A DNA stretch of 24,492 nt, taken from positions 1-24,492 of the forward strand of contig JAUHWE010000003.1 in the NCBI GenBank assembly GCA_030424825.1, given 5' to 3'. This DNA comes from Verrucomicrobiia bacterium. GTDB lineage: Bacteria > Verrucomicrobiota > Verrucomicrobiia > Opitutales > Opitutaceae. Positions 8,952 through 17,172 of this stretch are shown here, in pieces; the stretch's first letter is position 1; each line of letters begins with the position of its first letter. The notes below the pieces were generated by a model, which had not been told where the DNA came from, searched no databases, and was given only the letters and a program-made list of their open reading frames with translations. A program made the translations under genes and the position numbers.

Positions 8952-9391
8952 ATTATTCGATACGTCGACACATTTAAAAATATGAATTCGCATCGGCCCG
9001 CGGCAGTCGCTTCTATGGGAATCGGAGCCTCTGGATTAGCAAAAGTGCATCCGGCAAACAAGGCCATAGGAATCGGAACAGCTAGCCACGAATAGTTGCG
9101 TTGAACGAAACGGTCGGAAAGGTCGCGGGCGATCTCCGAGCACCCATTCAAATTTCACCGCATCTAAAATATCGGATCAATAAAATTGGGGATGTACCCC
9201 TCGTATAAAAGCACAAAACAGAGGAACCAGTTGATGACCGATGCTACTATTTGTGGGCACTCAGAGATCGCCCGCTACCCGATTCAACAACATTCGCCGG
9301 AAATCGCTTTTCCATTGCAGGATAACAGGCTGCCCTTCGACCTAGTTCAGGATCGACGAGAAACCTAGGCTACTCTTTGCTTACGACAATC
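8952..9391. other. Intergenic stretch without a recognised gene
   Basis: These 440 bases lie between the convergent propeller and dehydrogenase genes. A 37-codon plus-strand frame at 8982-9095 (MNSHRPAAVASMGIGASGLAK...) has a composition reminiscent of a twin-arginine-type leader followed by the start of an exported oxidoreductase or epimerase, so the stretch could hold a decayed gene, but I cannot match it to a family. The longer frame at 9186-9368 is also unrecognised. No terminator-like hairpin with a T tract was found for either flanking gene. Confidence 0.4.
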
Positions 9392-11458
9392 CTACTCCTT
9401 ATAGAAACCAAAATCGTCGAGGAGAAGCGACAACCCGGGTCTCGATCTTATAGAAAGGCCCATCGCCTTGAGAATGGCAGGATCAAGCGGACCGTCATTG
9501 GGCAGGTCGTCCTGCATAAATAAGGTGAAGGGAAGCTGCACCAAGGTCCATTCTTCTTCAGCGTAAACCCTACCCTCATATACGTTCAAGCAATCATAAC
9601 TCTCCCCATCGCACAGGCCCCCTTCAGAAACAGGAAGAATATAAGGAGTGGCGATCGCAAAGGTCATTCTCGCACTTTGATTACCCTTTATCCAAAAATG
9701 AATCCCGTCATAGGCCGACGCATCGTAATGCAATTCATCTCCGGCTTCTGACTTTCCAACAAGAGAAAAGGCAAGTGCCGGACCTCTGCTTTCAGGGTCT
9801 TTAATGGAAACCTTCATGACTCGGGATCCTTTGCCTGGGGCATCCTTCTCTTCGACAAACTGAATCGCAGCCGCGCCGCTTGGCGTCGTCCAGGCTCCTT
9901 CTCGCCCTTCCAAAGGCAATAGGTTCAAATCGCCGTCCTCCATGTCATCGATCATAGGATCGCCACCGGAAGCGACGACGGCGCGATTGGAATCCACTTT
10001 CACGGTGTGCTCAATCATTTGGCGATCGATACTCCTTAATTCAATGTCCTCTCCATTTTCCCAACTAGCACTGACCGCCTTGTAGACGATTCCCTGCCCT
10101 TTTTCGAAAATATAGAGTTCACCCTGTCCATCCCATCCAAAACGCAGATCGACACGTCCTCCTCCAATCAGCCGGGCGAGCGAGATTAGCTCGCCTCCCA
10201 TGCTAATGTTCCATTCTTTCACCTGGGACAGCGAACCGAATCGCAAATCGGATTCCACCACGTAAAACAGGCGTCCCGAGACGATATCCCCAAACACATA
10301 TTTGCCCACCAGTTCTGGCAGCGCTTTTCCGCGATAAACACCTCCACCTGAAATGGCGTAGCCTTCGGTATGATCGTATTGAGCAACCGGGTACGTCAAA
10401 TTCGGTTCATTTTCCCGCTGCTCTTCGGACAAATCGTAGACCAAATGCCGGGTAGACGAATCGAATCCGTAAGTCCCTTCACGGATGGGCCAGCCATAGT
10501 CCCGGCCGGATTCCGCGATATTGATCTCCTCGATTCGCATTTCACCAATGTCACCGAACAACATGCGTCCACTTCCACCAGTGTCCCAGCTAATCCGATG
10601 GGGATTGCGCATTCCCATAACCCAAATCTCACCAAGCACATTCGGATCCTTGTGTCCGGCCCACGGATTGTCCCTAGGAATCCCGTAATCCCCGATCGTG
10701 CTTCCCGTGCCCAGCGGGTCGATACGCAGGATACAACCCAGCGGTGAACTCAGGTTACGGAGGTGCTCATTGCGGCCCATCTGCATGGACCCCCCCTCTC
10801 CCACGCAAACGTACAGCATCCCATAGTCCGGCTCTCCGGATCGGCTATTAGGGTTAAAGGCTATCTGCTGCAATCCATGTACGTCCGTTGGAAAGTCAAC
10901 CCGAAGCATTTCCCTACGCGTTCCCTTGAAACGATCCGACTGGGGGCTATCGGAGGTCCATTCGGTCAACACCCCAACGGTCCAGCCTCGGCTGAAGCCG
11001 CGCGACGACGCCCCTCCCTGCGGATCGTCCGCAAGTTCGACATGGGTTGTGTAGAATTTTCCATTTGAACTAAAATCGGGATGAAACGCAACGGAACCAA
11101 GACCGGAGCCCAATCCGGTCGTATGATGCATTTTCGGCACCAGCGCCGCGTAGTCCATATAGAGTTTCGGCTCACCGCTGCTTATCTCATAAAGCTGGCC
11201 ACGCAAATCATTCACGAAAAGACGGTCTGAACCGTCCTGCAATGCAGTCATGGCATTGATTCGTGTTATCGGCGGTGAATCCGAAGTAGCGGGCAACTGG
11301 ACAAACCGCTCGAGTTCCACAGTCATACCACTTTGAACGATCGGCTCCGCCACCGCCTGTCCAAACGGCAGTGCTTCACCCAGTTCCTGAGCACTGCACA
11401 AACAGCAAGAAAAGACGGAAATAATCGGGATAGATATACGCACTTGATTTGGATTCAT
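9392..11458 (-). CDS. Exported glucose/sorbosone dehydrogenase-like (PQQ-dependent sugar dehydrogenase) protein with C-terminal beta-sandwich-like module
   Basis: A 688-residue protein. A signal peptide covers residues 1-23 (ends CCLCSA). Residues of about 65-465 match the GSDH beta-propeller: GLGSVAFHPDFSSNGKFY (about 119-136), a VHGLQQIAFNP element with His194 at the place of the catalytic base, VGEGG in place of the usual GDGG (about 219-223), GMRNPHRISWD (282-292), FGDIGEMRIEEIN (301-313), YGWPIREG (321-328), SGGGVYRG (370-377) and GELYIFEKGQGIVY. Such proteins oxidise aldoses with PQQ in the periplasm. Residues of about 501-688 (DDMEDGDLN ... LLLDDFGFY) look like a galactose-binding-like or CIA30/CBM11-type jelly-roll, perhaps for glycan attachment. 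It is transcribed divergently from the sugar isomerase-like gene. PQQ synthesis genes are not in the window. The family call is firm; enzyme activity is inferred. Confidence 0.88.
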   Translation of the reverse strand: MNPNQVRISIPIISVFSCCLCSAQELGEALPFGQAVAEPIVQSGMTVELERFVQLPATSDSPPITRINAMTALQDGSDRLFVNDLRGQLYEISSGEPKLYMDYAALVPKMHHTTGLGSGLGSVAFHPDFSSNGKFYTTHVELADDPQGGASSRGFSRGWTVGVLTEWTSDSPQSDRFKGTRREMLRVDFPTDVHGLQQIAFNPNSRSGEPDYGMLYVCVGEGGSMQMGRNEHLRNLSSPLGCILRIDPLGTGSTIGDYGIPRDNPWAGHKDPNVLGEIWVMGMRNPHRISWDTGGSGRMLFGDIGEMRIEEINIAESGRDYGWPIREGTYGFDSSTRHLVYDLSEEQRENEPNLTYPVAQYDHTEGYAISGGGVYRGKALPELVGKYVFGDIVSGRLFYVVESDLRFGSLSQVKEWNISMGGELISLARLIGGGRVDLRFGWDGQGELYIFEKGQGIVYKAVSASWENGEDIELRSIDRQMIEHTVKVDSNRAVVASGGDPMIDDMEDGDLNLLPLEGREGAWTTPSGAAAIQFVEEKDAPGKGSRVMKVSIKDPESRGPALAFSLVGKSEAGDELHYDASAYDGIHFWIKGNQSARMTFAIATPYILPVSEGGLCDGESYDCLNVYEGRVYAEEEWTLVQLPFTLFMQDDLPNDGPLDPAILKAMGLSIRSRPGLSLLLDDFGFYKE

Positions 11459-11774
11459 TGGCTTTCCGAAACGGGAAATATCGTAGTCAATTCAACGAAT
11501 ATATAAGCAAAGAGGCATCCTCACTTCAGACAACCTTTAATCTCAATAGTGCCGAGATTGATTCGTGGCCGATATCGCAAAGTGACGAGCGGATCGTCGC
11601 AGGAGCGGATAAAACGCGCTCATAGTTCACCAGGAATGAGCCAGTACCTATTTCAATATCCCTGAACCGTAATAATCGAGAGATTACCCACTTGATAATG
11701 AAGAAACCAGACTACAAGATCCATCGCACAATCAAACCGAACAACCGATTCCCCAACCCCCAAAAAAGATAACC
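11459..11774. promoter_or_regulatory. Divergent intergenic region between dehydrogenase and isomerase genes
   Basis: These 316 bases must hold the promoters of both flanking genes. I see no convincing sigma70 promoter, no copy of the 18-bp palindrome shared by other genes here, and no Shine-Dalgarno directly before the ATG at 11775. A short inverted repeat AATCTC/GAGATT sits at 11539-11544 and 11554-11559; it could be a protein site or chance. Confidence 0.4.
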
Positions 11775-12692
11775 ATGAACAGACGAAATTTTATAGGTAG
11801 ATCGACTCTCGCGACTGCATCGCTTGCCGCTTTACCCAAAACCCTGGCGAACCATCACAAATCGCAGACGGCAAATAAGTCGACCCTTGAGATTGGAGGC
11901 TTTACGAAGCCCTTCGCTCACTTGGGAGCGGAAGAATCCGCAGAGATGGTCGAGCGGATCGGCTGGGACGGAGTCGAGTTGCCCGTTCGCGAGCGAAGCA
12001 CACACATCGCGATCGATCGGGTGGAAGAAGATCTGCCTAAGATGCACACGGCACTAAAGAAGCGAGGGAAGAAGATTCATCTTATCACGACGAGCATCGA
12101 TTCTGTGACTCCTGAAGCTGAGCGCGTCTTACGTACCGCAGCTCGTTTGGGCATCCGCCAATACCGCTTGTCTTACTTGAGGTACGACCTGTCGCCACAA
12201 GCGAAGCATCCCATGGAGCAACTCGCGGCATTCAAGCCCCAACTGAAAGAGTTGGCGGCTCTCAATCGGGAACTAGGTATTCAAGGCGTATACCAGAACC
12301 ACAGCGGAAGCCGCTATGTGGGAGCCCCCATTTGGGACCTCTACGAATTGCTTCACGATATCGATCCCGCGTATCTGGGAGTCTGCTTCGACATCGGCCA
12401 TGCCACCATAGAAGGAGGGTTCACCTGGCAGAATCATTTCCAGCTCTCACGCCCCATCATGCTGTTGGCCTACGTGAAGGACTTCGTATGGGAACGTTCT
12501 AAAGAAGGCTGGGACGAAAAGTGGGTGCACCTCGGCGAGGGAATGGTCAATCCACAGTATTTCGACATGCTCCTTGAATCAGGATACAAAGGACCCATCA
12601 TCCAGCACCACGAGTATGACCACGGCCAAGGAGATGTGCTTGTGAAACACTGCCAGAAGGACCTAAAAGCGCTGCGAGCCTTGATCGGGTAG
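11775..12692 (+). CDS. Tat-type exported sugar phosphate isomerase/epimerase-like TIM barrel
   Basis: A 305-residue protein in the xylose isomerase-like TIM-barrel family (AP endonuclease 2 fold). The N-terminus MNRRNFIGRSTLATASLAAL is a twin-arginine-like signal (Arg3, Arg4). Barrel and metal-site motifs are visible: GWDGVELPVRE with Glu68, YQNHSG (173-178), CFDIGHA with Asp206 and His209, YVKDF (233-237), HLGEGMVNP (252-260) and IIQHHEYDHG with Glu280. These fit the divalent-metal site of sugar isomerases and epimerases, with the usual first-shell His/Glu/Asp ligands in place. Members exported by Tat are frequent in Planctomycetota and Verrucomicrobiota glycan clusters; their substrates are mostly unknown. 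It lies next to the sugar dehydrogenase-like gene, divergent from it. Interconversion of an oxidised or free sugar in the periplasm is a reasonable inference. Confidence 0.88.
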   Translation: MNRRNFIGRSTLATASLAALPKTLANHHKSQTANKSTLEIGGFTKPFAHLGAEESAEMVERIGWDGVELPVRERSTHIAIDRVEEDLPKMHTALKKRGKKIHLITTSIDSVTPEAERVLRTAARLGIRQYRLSYLRYDLSPQAKHPMEQLAAFKPQLKELAALNRELGIQGVYQNHSGSRYVGAPIWDLYELLHDIDPAYLGVCFDIGHATIEGGFTWQNHFQLSRPIMLLAYVKDFVWERSKEGWDEKWVHLGEGMVNPQYFDMLLESGYKGPIIQHHEYDHGQGDVLVKHCQKDLKALRALIG

Positions 12693-12699
12693 GAATATC

Positions 12700-12777
12700 G
12701 TAGGGGTGTCGCTTGTGACGGCCGCATCCTTCGGCCTTTCGTTTCTTACGCGGCACGTCCGGAGGTCGTTGCCCTAC
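12700..12777. repeat. Possible small palindromic intergenic element
   Basis: The stretch starts with GTAGGG and ends with CCCTAC, giving 6-bp terminal inverted repeats around a GC-rich interior with a GGCCG hairpin. The element at 16970-17035 has the same kind of GTAGG...CCTAC ends. This suggests a family of short REP- or MITE-like elements, but with only one copy of each kind in the window the call is tentative. Confidence 0.3.
12720..12747 (+). terminator. Probable terminator after the isomerase-like gene
   Basis: A GGCCG/CGGCC stem (12720-12724 and 12732-12736, 7-base loop) is followed by TTTCGTTTCTT, starting 27 bases after the stop codon at 12692. The stem is only 5 bp, so rho-independent termination is plausible but not strong. 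It lies inside a longer element bounded by GTAGGG and CCCTAC (12700-12777). Confidence 0.5.
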
Positions 12778-12855
12778 CCAAAGAAGAACTTCCTAAATTC
12801 GAATGTTCGAGCCACGCTTTGTGCGGTATCCATTTCTCGGCTTATTGCCATACAG

Positions 12856-12913
12856 AAAAGAAAATCGCCCCACGAATCTGTATGCATTTTACTGCTACAT
12901 TTCCGTGGGGCGA
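12856..12913 (-). terminator. Terminator-like hairpin with conserved loop, downstream of TonB receptor 1
   Basis: On the minus strand a 12-bp stem (12913-12902 with 12876-12865) encloses a 25-base loop and is followed by TTTTCTTTT (12864-12856). One pair is G-U in the minus-strand RNA (12903 with 12875) but would be an A-C mismatch in plus-strand RNA, so the minus transcript is the likely structured one. It begins 78 bases after the receptor stop. The loop core matches the equivalent hairpin at 18058-18112 exactly over 20 bases. The loop can add a small apical stem (GTAGCA with TGC-A-TAC). Confidence 0.75.
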
Positions 12914-12991
12914 AATCTAAACCACAACGAATGAAACAACTTAACTAACGTACTAATTTAAAAACCTCATTGTCATCGCCTGACTATCTGG

Positions 12992-15900
12992 TTAGAACGA
13001 AAGGGTGTTCGAGAGTACGAACTGGCGCGGCACAGGAATCGAGGTACGGCCTACCGAACCGTCCGGTTGATACTGGACGATGTCTGGGGTCCTGCTGGAA
13101 AAGACGTTACGCACATTCAACTGGACCCTCCAATCCGCTTTGTCCTTCCATACCTTGCGACGATAGCCGACCCAGAGATCAACGAATTTACTTCCATCAT
13201 CGAAATAGGGTTGCGTGACGTCCTTGAAGGGAACGCCGTATGTATCATCGATGTATATCGGATACCCGATGGCTGCCTTATCCTGCCACCGATAGGCGCC
13301 GCCAATATTAGCTCCCTGAAGCTTTCCTTCGGTAAAGGAATAGTTGCCCAGAAAATTGATACGGTACTTGCGCACTTCCGGATTGTCAGAGCCCTCGAGA
13401 GCGGCCTGCTGGAAGTAGTTTCGGCCAGGGGTCCCCTGCACCACGTAACCGGCTAGTGTGCCCCCGCCATAATCTTGAGGGTCCAAAGGCCTCGTGAGCC
13501 GGTCTCTTGACCTTTGCGTTCCTTCCAACCGGTTGCCATCGGGAACCAGATTGTGTATATCTACGATCTGATCGATCAATTCCTTGAGCCGAGGAGCCAC
13601 GTTTGTCCGCAACGCTTCCTGCTGCGTGACATTGAAGGATAGGCGGAGATTTCTCGACGGGTTGAACGTAAGCTCGAATTCCCATCCTTCCGCATCCAGG
13701 TCAACCGTGTCCGTCAAGGTTTCCGACAGGCCACTAGAAGCCGAGAATTGGGCGTCAGAATTACTACCGGGTATGGTTCCAGGAGTCCACATATGCTCGG
13801 CGGTCTCCCTAGCCCATGGGTTGTAGAACGCGTCATACGCGTTGAAAAGGGTGATGAAATCAGCCAGAGGCATGTATTCAGCGCCTTCCACATAAGACTC
13901 TCCTTTAGATGGGAATGCGGGATCTGGCGCCTCGATCTCGTCAAGGAAACCGTTATCATCCACGTCCGGATCAATTAAGATCGTTTGGGACGAATCATTG
14001 GGATCCGTAACCAGACGCATATCGAATTTTCCATCACGATCACGATCGTACTGATCCATATCCAGCAACAATCCCTGGAATCCTCGGCCAATATGGGCAT
14101 TGCCAAGATTCTGAATCCACGCAGTGACCGGCCGGTATCGTTCGTTCGTCAAAGAGCCTTTGTATTTGTTGAAACGCGCGACCAGTTTATTATTCATCAG
14201 GCCGACCGTGAGCCCCATTTCCCTCGTCGATCCGTCTCCGTTGGGCACGTTTTCACCTGTGAATGTGAAACCGTTCGGATTCGGTACAAAATTGTCCGAC
14301 TCCCCGTAGTGAAAAGATAGTGACGTTTTTTCTGACAGCCAGCGTTCAGGTGCTTTAAGCACCAGTCCGTAAGAGAACGTACTGCTCTCCTGTGTCTGGA
14401 AAGTCGTATTCGGGTGCTGCAGATTGAAGACTGCCGGATCCCGAATTGGATTGTCCGATTCCGTAAGCGGCGGTAGAGCATTGCGAGCGATGTCTAGCTT
14501 GTCTGTTCGCCAGCCCAAGTTGGCCACCAGGTGATCCTTTAGAAAGAAGCTTTGCAAATTCGCGGCGTGCGATTTTACCGCAGTCCTGGTCAACACGCCG
14601 GAAAACGGGGCGAACTGGGGCGTATATAAGCCGTCCTCAGCCCTTTCATCCCTAAGGACCGTATTTCGGTTTGCATCGATTGAAGGATCCCCTTCCCACA
14701 AGTAGGCCAGAGGGATCTGGACGTCTTCTGGAAACTTCACGTTAACACGTGGGTCCACCCCTTCCGTGTAGAAGTCGTGCAGATCGAACCCGGGATCCTC
14801 CCAAGCCTGTAGGACGGGGTCGCTGACATAGAAGAAGCCGGACCACAGTCTTTGGAAAATGGTCGCTTGGCTAGAGTGATAGAAATCGGCGTTGTTGCCG
14901 AAAACGGCGGGCTTATCGATGAATCGCTGTTCATTCAGGGTGTGATCGTCGTAGAGTCCCGTCAAGGTATGGCGGCCTAGCCACTTAAAGACGCCATCGG
15001 AATTCTCGGCGAAGTCATACTTGGCGAAGGCAGTCGCCCGCATCGTCTCCCGATCGTCGTTATTTATGGTCTGATCGGACGAAGGGGCGTAGAAATAGAG
15101 TCGCCCAAAATTTGGGTTGGTCTCCCCAAAGGTCTCGTTGGGTCCAATGGGGAATGAATAGTTGTGATCAATATCGAGGACAGGAGCACTCACGGCGACG
15201 AAGCTATTCCGATAAAAGTCTTCCTGAGCGTAGGACAATTCTACGCCAAAATTACCATTATCGGAAACGGCTTCCAGCGAGGCCATGTAACGGTCGAACT
15301 CGTTTCTATAGTTATCGATCGTCCCGGTAAGGAGATTCCGCCTAAAGTCGAATACATCATAGTTATGCAAGCCCTGATTGGAAAAGCCGTCGTATTCACT
15401 TAGATTATCGTAATCCCTAATACCTAGATTCCGGGTCAACACCGCCTGAGTGTTCCCAGTGAAATTGTTGTCAGGATCGTAATACGCGCTGCCTCTACGA
15501 ACTCTGTTATTTGTCCATCCGGTGTGCACACCGCGACCCGAGATTCCGTTTGCGTCCTCAGTACCGTCGTAAACTGAAGCCCAACCATTCCGTTTTATAA
15601 AGTTATCATATTGACCTACAGTGAGCGGGGTCCCGTTAATGTCTGTGCCAAGGTATCCAGAACTTCCCCGGGAGTTGCTCGAAAGGATATTTCCAAACGG
15701 ATCCTGGATACGGCGACCAGCCGCATTGGGAATGTTTCCTACGCCCGCCCATCGCGTTCCAAAGGGGTCGTCAAGAAATCCAGACAACGCCTCCAGAGGG
15801 CTCAAACGATCTACGGGCACCGCCTCTATGTCACCCGTCTCATAGTTCGCGTTGAAACGGATTTGCCGATCTGCGAAGGGCTTGAACTGGAAGGCAACGT

Positions 15901-16669
15901 ATTGCCGAGACGTATCCGTGTAGGCTGGTCGCTGCGTAAATTCCTTGTTGTCTTCGACCGCCGCGAGCCTGATGGCCAGTCTATCTTCGAGGAGTACCCT
16001 GTTTATATTTACCGAGACGCGATTCGAGTAGTTGTCATCGAAATCTTCAGTACTAATTCGGTGCTCAATCTTTACGGAATTCCTAAAATTCGCTTTCGAA
16101 AGGTTGCCATTGACTATCCCGCCCGGGGAGCCCAATCCGAAAAGGAAGGAATTCGCGCCACGATTGATATCTATACGATCCGAGTTGTAGCTATCGAAGG
16201 GAATGAAGGTCTCGAAGTAGTTAGTCGTCCGAGTAGGCGCTGAAAGCCCTCGAACCCGATTGGCGGCGTACGGATTCTGCCGAGCGTCCGACTGATCCAG
16301 CGTACCCGATCCATCGGCATCCGTAAGTGCCGAGTAGTTGCTCATCGGGCCCATCGCATCGGTGTTGGTCGTATAAACCATCACTTCATCAAGACTGGTC
16401 GCTCCAATATCATCGAGAAACTCCTGAGTCACCACCTGGACAGAGGTCGCCAGATCCTTCAGATTGGAATTGAGCCGTCCACCCGCTAACGTTTGGGCGG
16501 AGTAGTAGCCTTGATCACCGCTGGCGTCTATTTCGAAAGGAGACAGTTCGAAGACTTCTTCTCCATCTCTGTTGTCCTGAGCAGGCAAGACGGCGGGCAA
16601 TAATGTGAATACGCAACTGACCAGGGCCAGCCATTGCAGTGAGCGCGTTTTTGCGATAGGATAGTTCAT
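12992..16669 (-). CDS. TonB-dependent outer membrane receptor (Opitutae type), receptor 1
   Basis: I choose the ATG at 16669 (1225 residues) because a proper signal peptide starts there (MNYPIAKTRS, hydrophobic core, AVLPAQ at about 26-31); the frame extends 45 codons upstream to 16804, but that part runs through the leader and is not signal-like. EEVFELSPFEID (about 37-48), shared with receptor 2, is a candidate TonB-interaction segment. The plug covers about 55-195 (TLAGGRLNSNLKDLATSVQVVTQEFLDDIGA; FGLGSPGGIVN). The long barrel ends in LSNTLSF with a terminal Phe, as outer-membrane beta-barrels do. EF-hand-like loops occur at residues 117-128 (DADGSGTLDQSD) and as a pair encoded near 13931-14048 (DRDRDGKFD and DVDDNGFLDEIE). 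There is no SusD partner. Probable role: energised uptake of an oligosaccharide. Its transcript has a long leader with the shared 18-bp motif and a structured 3' end. Confidence 0.92.
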   Translation of the reverse strand: MNYPIAKTRSLQWLALVSCVFTLLPAVLPAQDNRDGEEVFELSPFEIDASGDQGYYSAQTLAGGRLNSNLKDLATSVQVVTQEFLDDIGATSLDEVMVYTTNTDAMGPMSNYSALTDADGSGTLDQSDARQNPYAANRVRGLSAPTRTTNYFETFIPFDSYNSDRIDINRGANSFLFGLGSPGGIVNGNLSKANFRNSVKIEHRISTEDFDDNYSNRVSVNINRVLLEDRLAIRLAAVEDNKEFTQRPAYTDTSRQYVAFQFKPFADRQIRFNANYETGDIEAVPVDRLSPLEALSGFLDDPFGTRWAGVGNIPNAAGRRIQDPFGNILSSNSRGSSGYLGTDINGTPLTVGQYDNFIKRNGWASVYDGTEDANGISGRGVHTGWTNNRVRRGSAYYDPDNNFTGNTQAVLTRNLGIRDYDNLSEYDGFSNQGLHNYDVFDFRRNLLTGTIDNYRNEFDRYMASLEAVSDNGNFGVELSYAQEDFYRNSFVAVSAPVLDIDHNYSFPIGPNETFGETNPNFGRLYFYAPSSDQTINNDDRETMRATAFAKYDFAENSDGVFKWLGRHTLTGLYDDHTLNEQRFIDKPAVFGNNADFYHSSQATIFQRLWSGFFYVSDPVLQAWEDPGFDLHDFYTEGVDPRVNVKFPEDVQIPLAYLWEGDPSIDANRNTVLRDERAEDGLYTPQFAPFSGVLTRTAVKSHAANLQSFFLKDHLVANLGWRTDKLDIARNALPPLTESDNPIRDPAVFNLQHPNTTFQTQESSTFSYGLVLKAPERWLSEKTSLSFHYGESDNFVPNPNGFTFTGENVPNGDGSTREMGLTVGLMNNKLVARFNKYKGSLTNERYRPVTAWIQNLGNAHIGRGFQGLLLDMDQYDRDRDGKFDMRLVTDPNDSSQTILIDPDVDDNGFLDEIEAPDPAFPSKGESYVEGAEYMPLADFITLFNAYDAFYNPWARETAEHMWTPGTIPGSNSDAQFSASSGLSETLTDTVDLDAEGWEFELTFNPSRNLRLSFNVTQQEALRTNVAPRLKELIDQIVDIHNLVPDGNRLEGTQRSRDRLTRPLDPQDYGGGTLAGYVVQGTPGRNYFQQAALEGSDNPEVRKYRINFLGNYSFTEGKLQGANIGGAYRWQDKAAIGYPIYIDDTYGVPFKDVTQPYFDDGSKFVDLWVGYRRKVWKDKADWRVQLNVRNVFSSRTPDIVQYQPDGSVGRTSIPVPRQFVLSNTLSF

Positions 16670-16822
16670 AGGTTTCGTAGGGTTCTCTTGATAGGGTTTT
16701 ACAATGCTTCCCCGGTCCGTCGTGAGACAGTAAATCCGCTTTAAGTTTAAACCAGGGTAGGCGAAGGAGGGGAAGAGAGGTACTTGACCCAAACAATCTA
16801 ACACTCACTCCCAAGCTTGAGT

Positions 16823-16840
16823 ATCCCGTTTTTACTGGAT
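16823..16840. promoter_or_regulatory. Candidate operator, copy 2 (upstream of TonB receptor 1)
   Basis: The site reads ATCCCGTTTTTACTGGAT on the plus strand. It lies 154 bases upstream of the receptor start at 16669. The identity with the receptor 2 copy extends leftward through AAGCTTGAGT (from 16813), so the two receptor genes share a longer block than the propeller gene does. It could be an operator or part of a promoter or leader. Confidence 0.6.
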
Positions 16841-16969
16841 GCGCTGAAAACGCCGTTCTAGAATTGGCGGTGTATTGTCGGAGAGGACTGGGATCTCCCC
16901 AAATGAAAAGAAGATCCACCTGCCAAATTACGCAGTGACCTGTCCGGCGAAAATCTAAGGAAGTGTCTA

Positions 16970-17035
16970 ATTGTAGGGCGGGGCCGCCGACCCGCCAATT
17001 GAGACGAATGTCGCCTCATCGAGACGACCTACAAT
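16970..17035. repeat. 66-base palindromic REP/MITE-like element
   Basis: Terminal inverted repeats ATTGTAGG (16970-16977) and CCTACAAT (17028-17035) are perfect over 8 bp. The left half forms a strong GGCGGG/CCCGCC hairpin (16977-16982 and 16991-16996). The right half has a direct repeat GAGACGA (17001-17007 and 17021-17027). It encodes nothing. The form is that of a short nonautonomous or REP-type repeat; copy number elsewhere cannot be seen. Confidence 0.5.
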
Positions 17036-17172
17036 AGAATAATCCAATGAATATGGGCTTGAATACGAATTATGGGACCCTCTCTAAAGCGGCAAGCGAG
17101 TCCAGTAAGCCAAACCGCAAGATTTGGCTTTGCCTACGTCCGAAAACCAAATTCAATTCCCAAAAAGAATTT

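Larger units (their letters stand above)
16670..17172. other. Leader of TonB receptor 1 and repeat-rich upstream region
   Basis: No gene is recognised here. Going upstream from the receptor start the stretch holds about 150 bases of leader, the 18-bp shared motif (16823-16840), the 66-base palindromic element (16970-17035), and two perfect 8-bp inverted repeats: AAGCCAAA/TTTGGCTT (17107-17114 and 17123-17130) and CCAAATTC/GAATTTGG (17147-17154 and 17167-17174). The last one abuts the left end of the insertion sequence. Promoter hexamers could not be assigned with confidence. Confidence 0.5.

Noticed and set aside
16670..16804. In-frame upstream extension of TonB receptor 1 to the ATG at 16804
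   Set aside because: The 45 added residues are not signal-like and lie in the transcript leader; a normal signal peptide starts at 16669.
16800..16840. Known riboswitch in the receptor leader
   Set aside because: No core motif of a riboswitch class I know was found, and the conserved block looks more like a palindromic DNA site.
16515..16919. Shared peptide-like string HPV-x-TGYSSL in two minus-strand frames near 16810 and 21530
   Set aside because: The similarity comes from the conserved noncoding leader block and its 18-bp motif, not from a protein.
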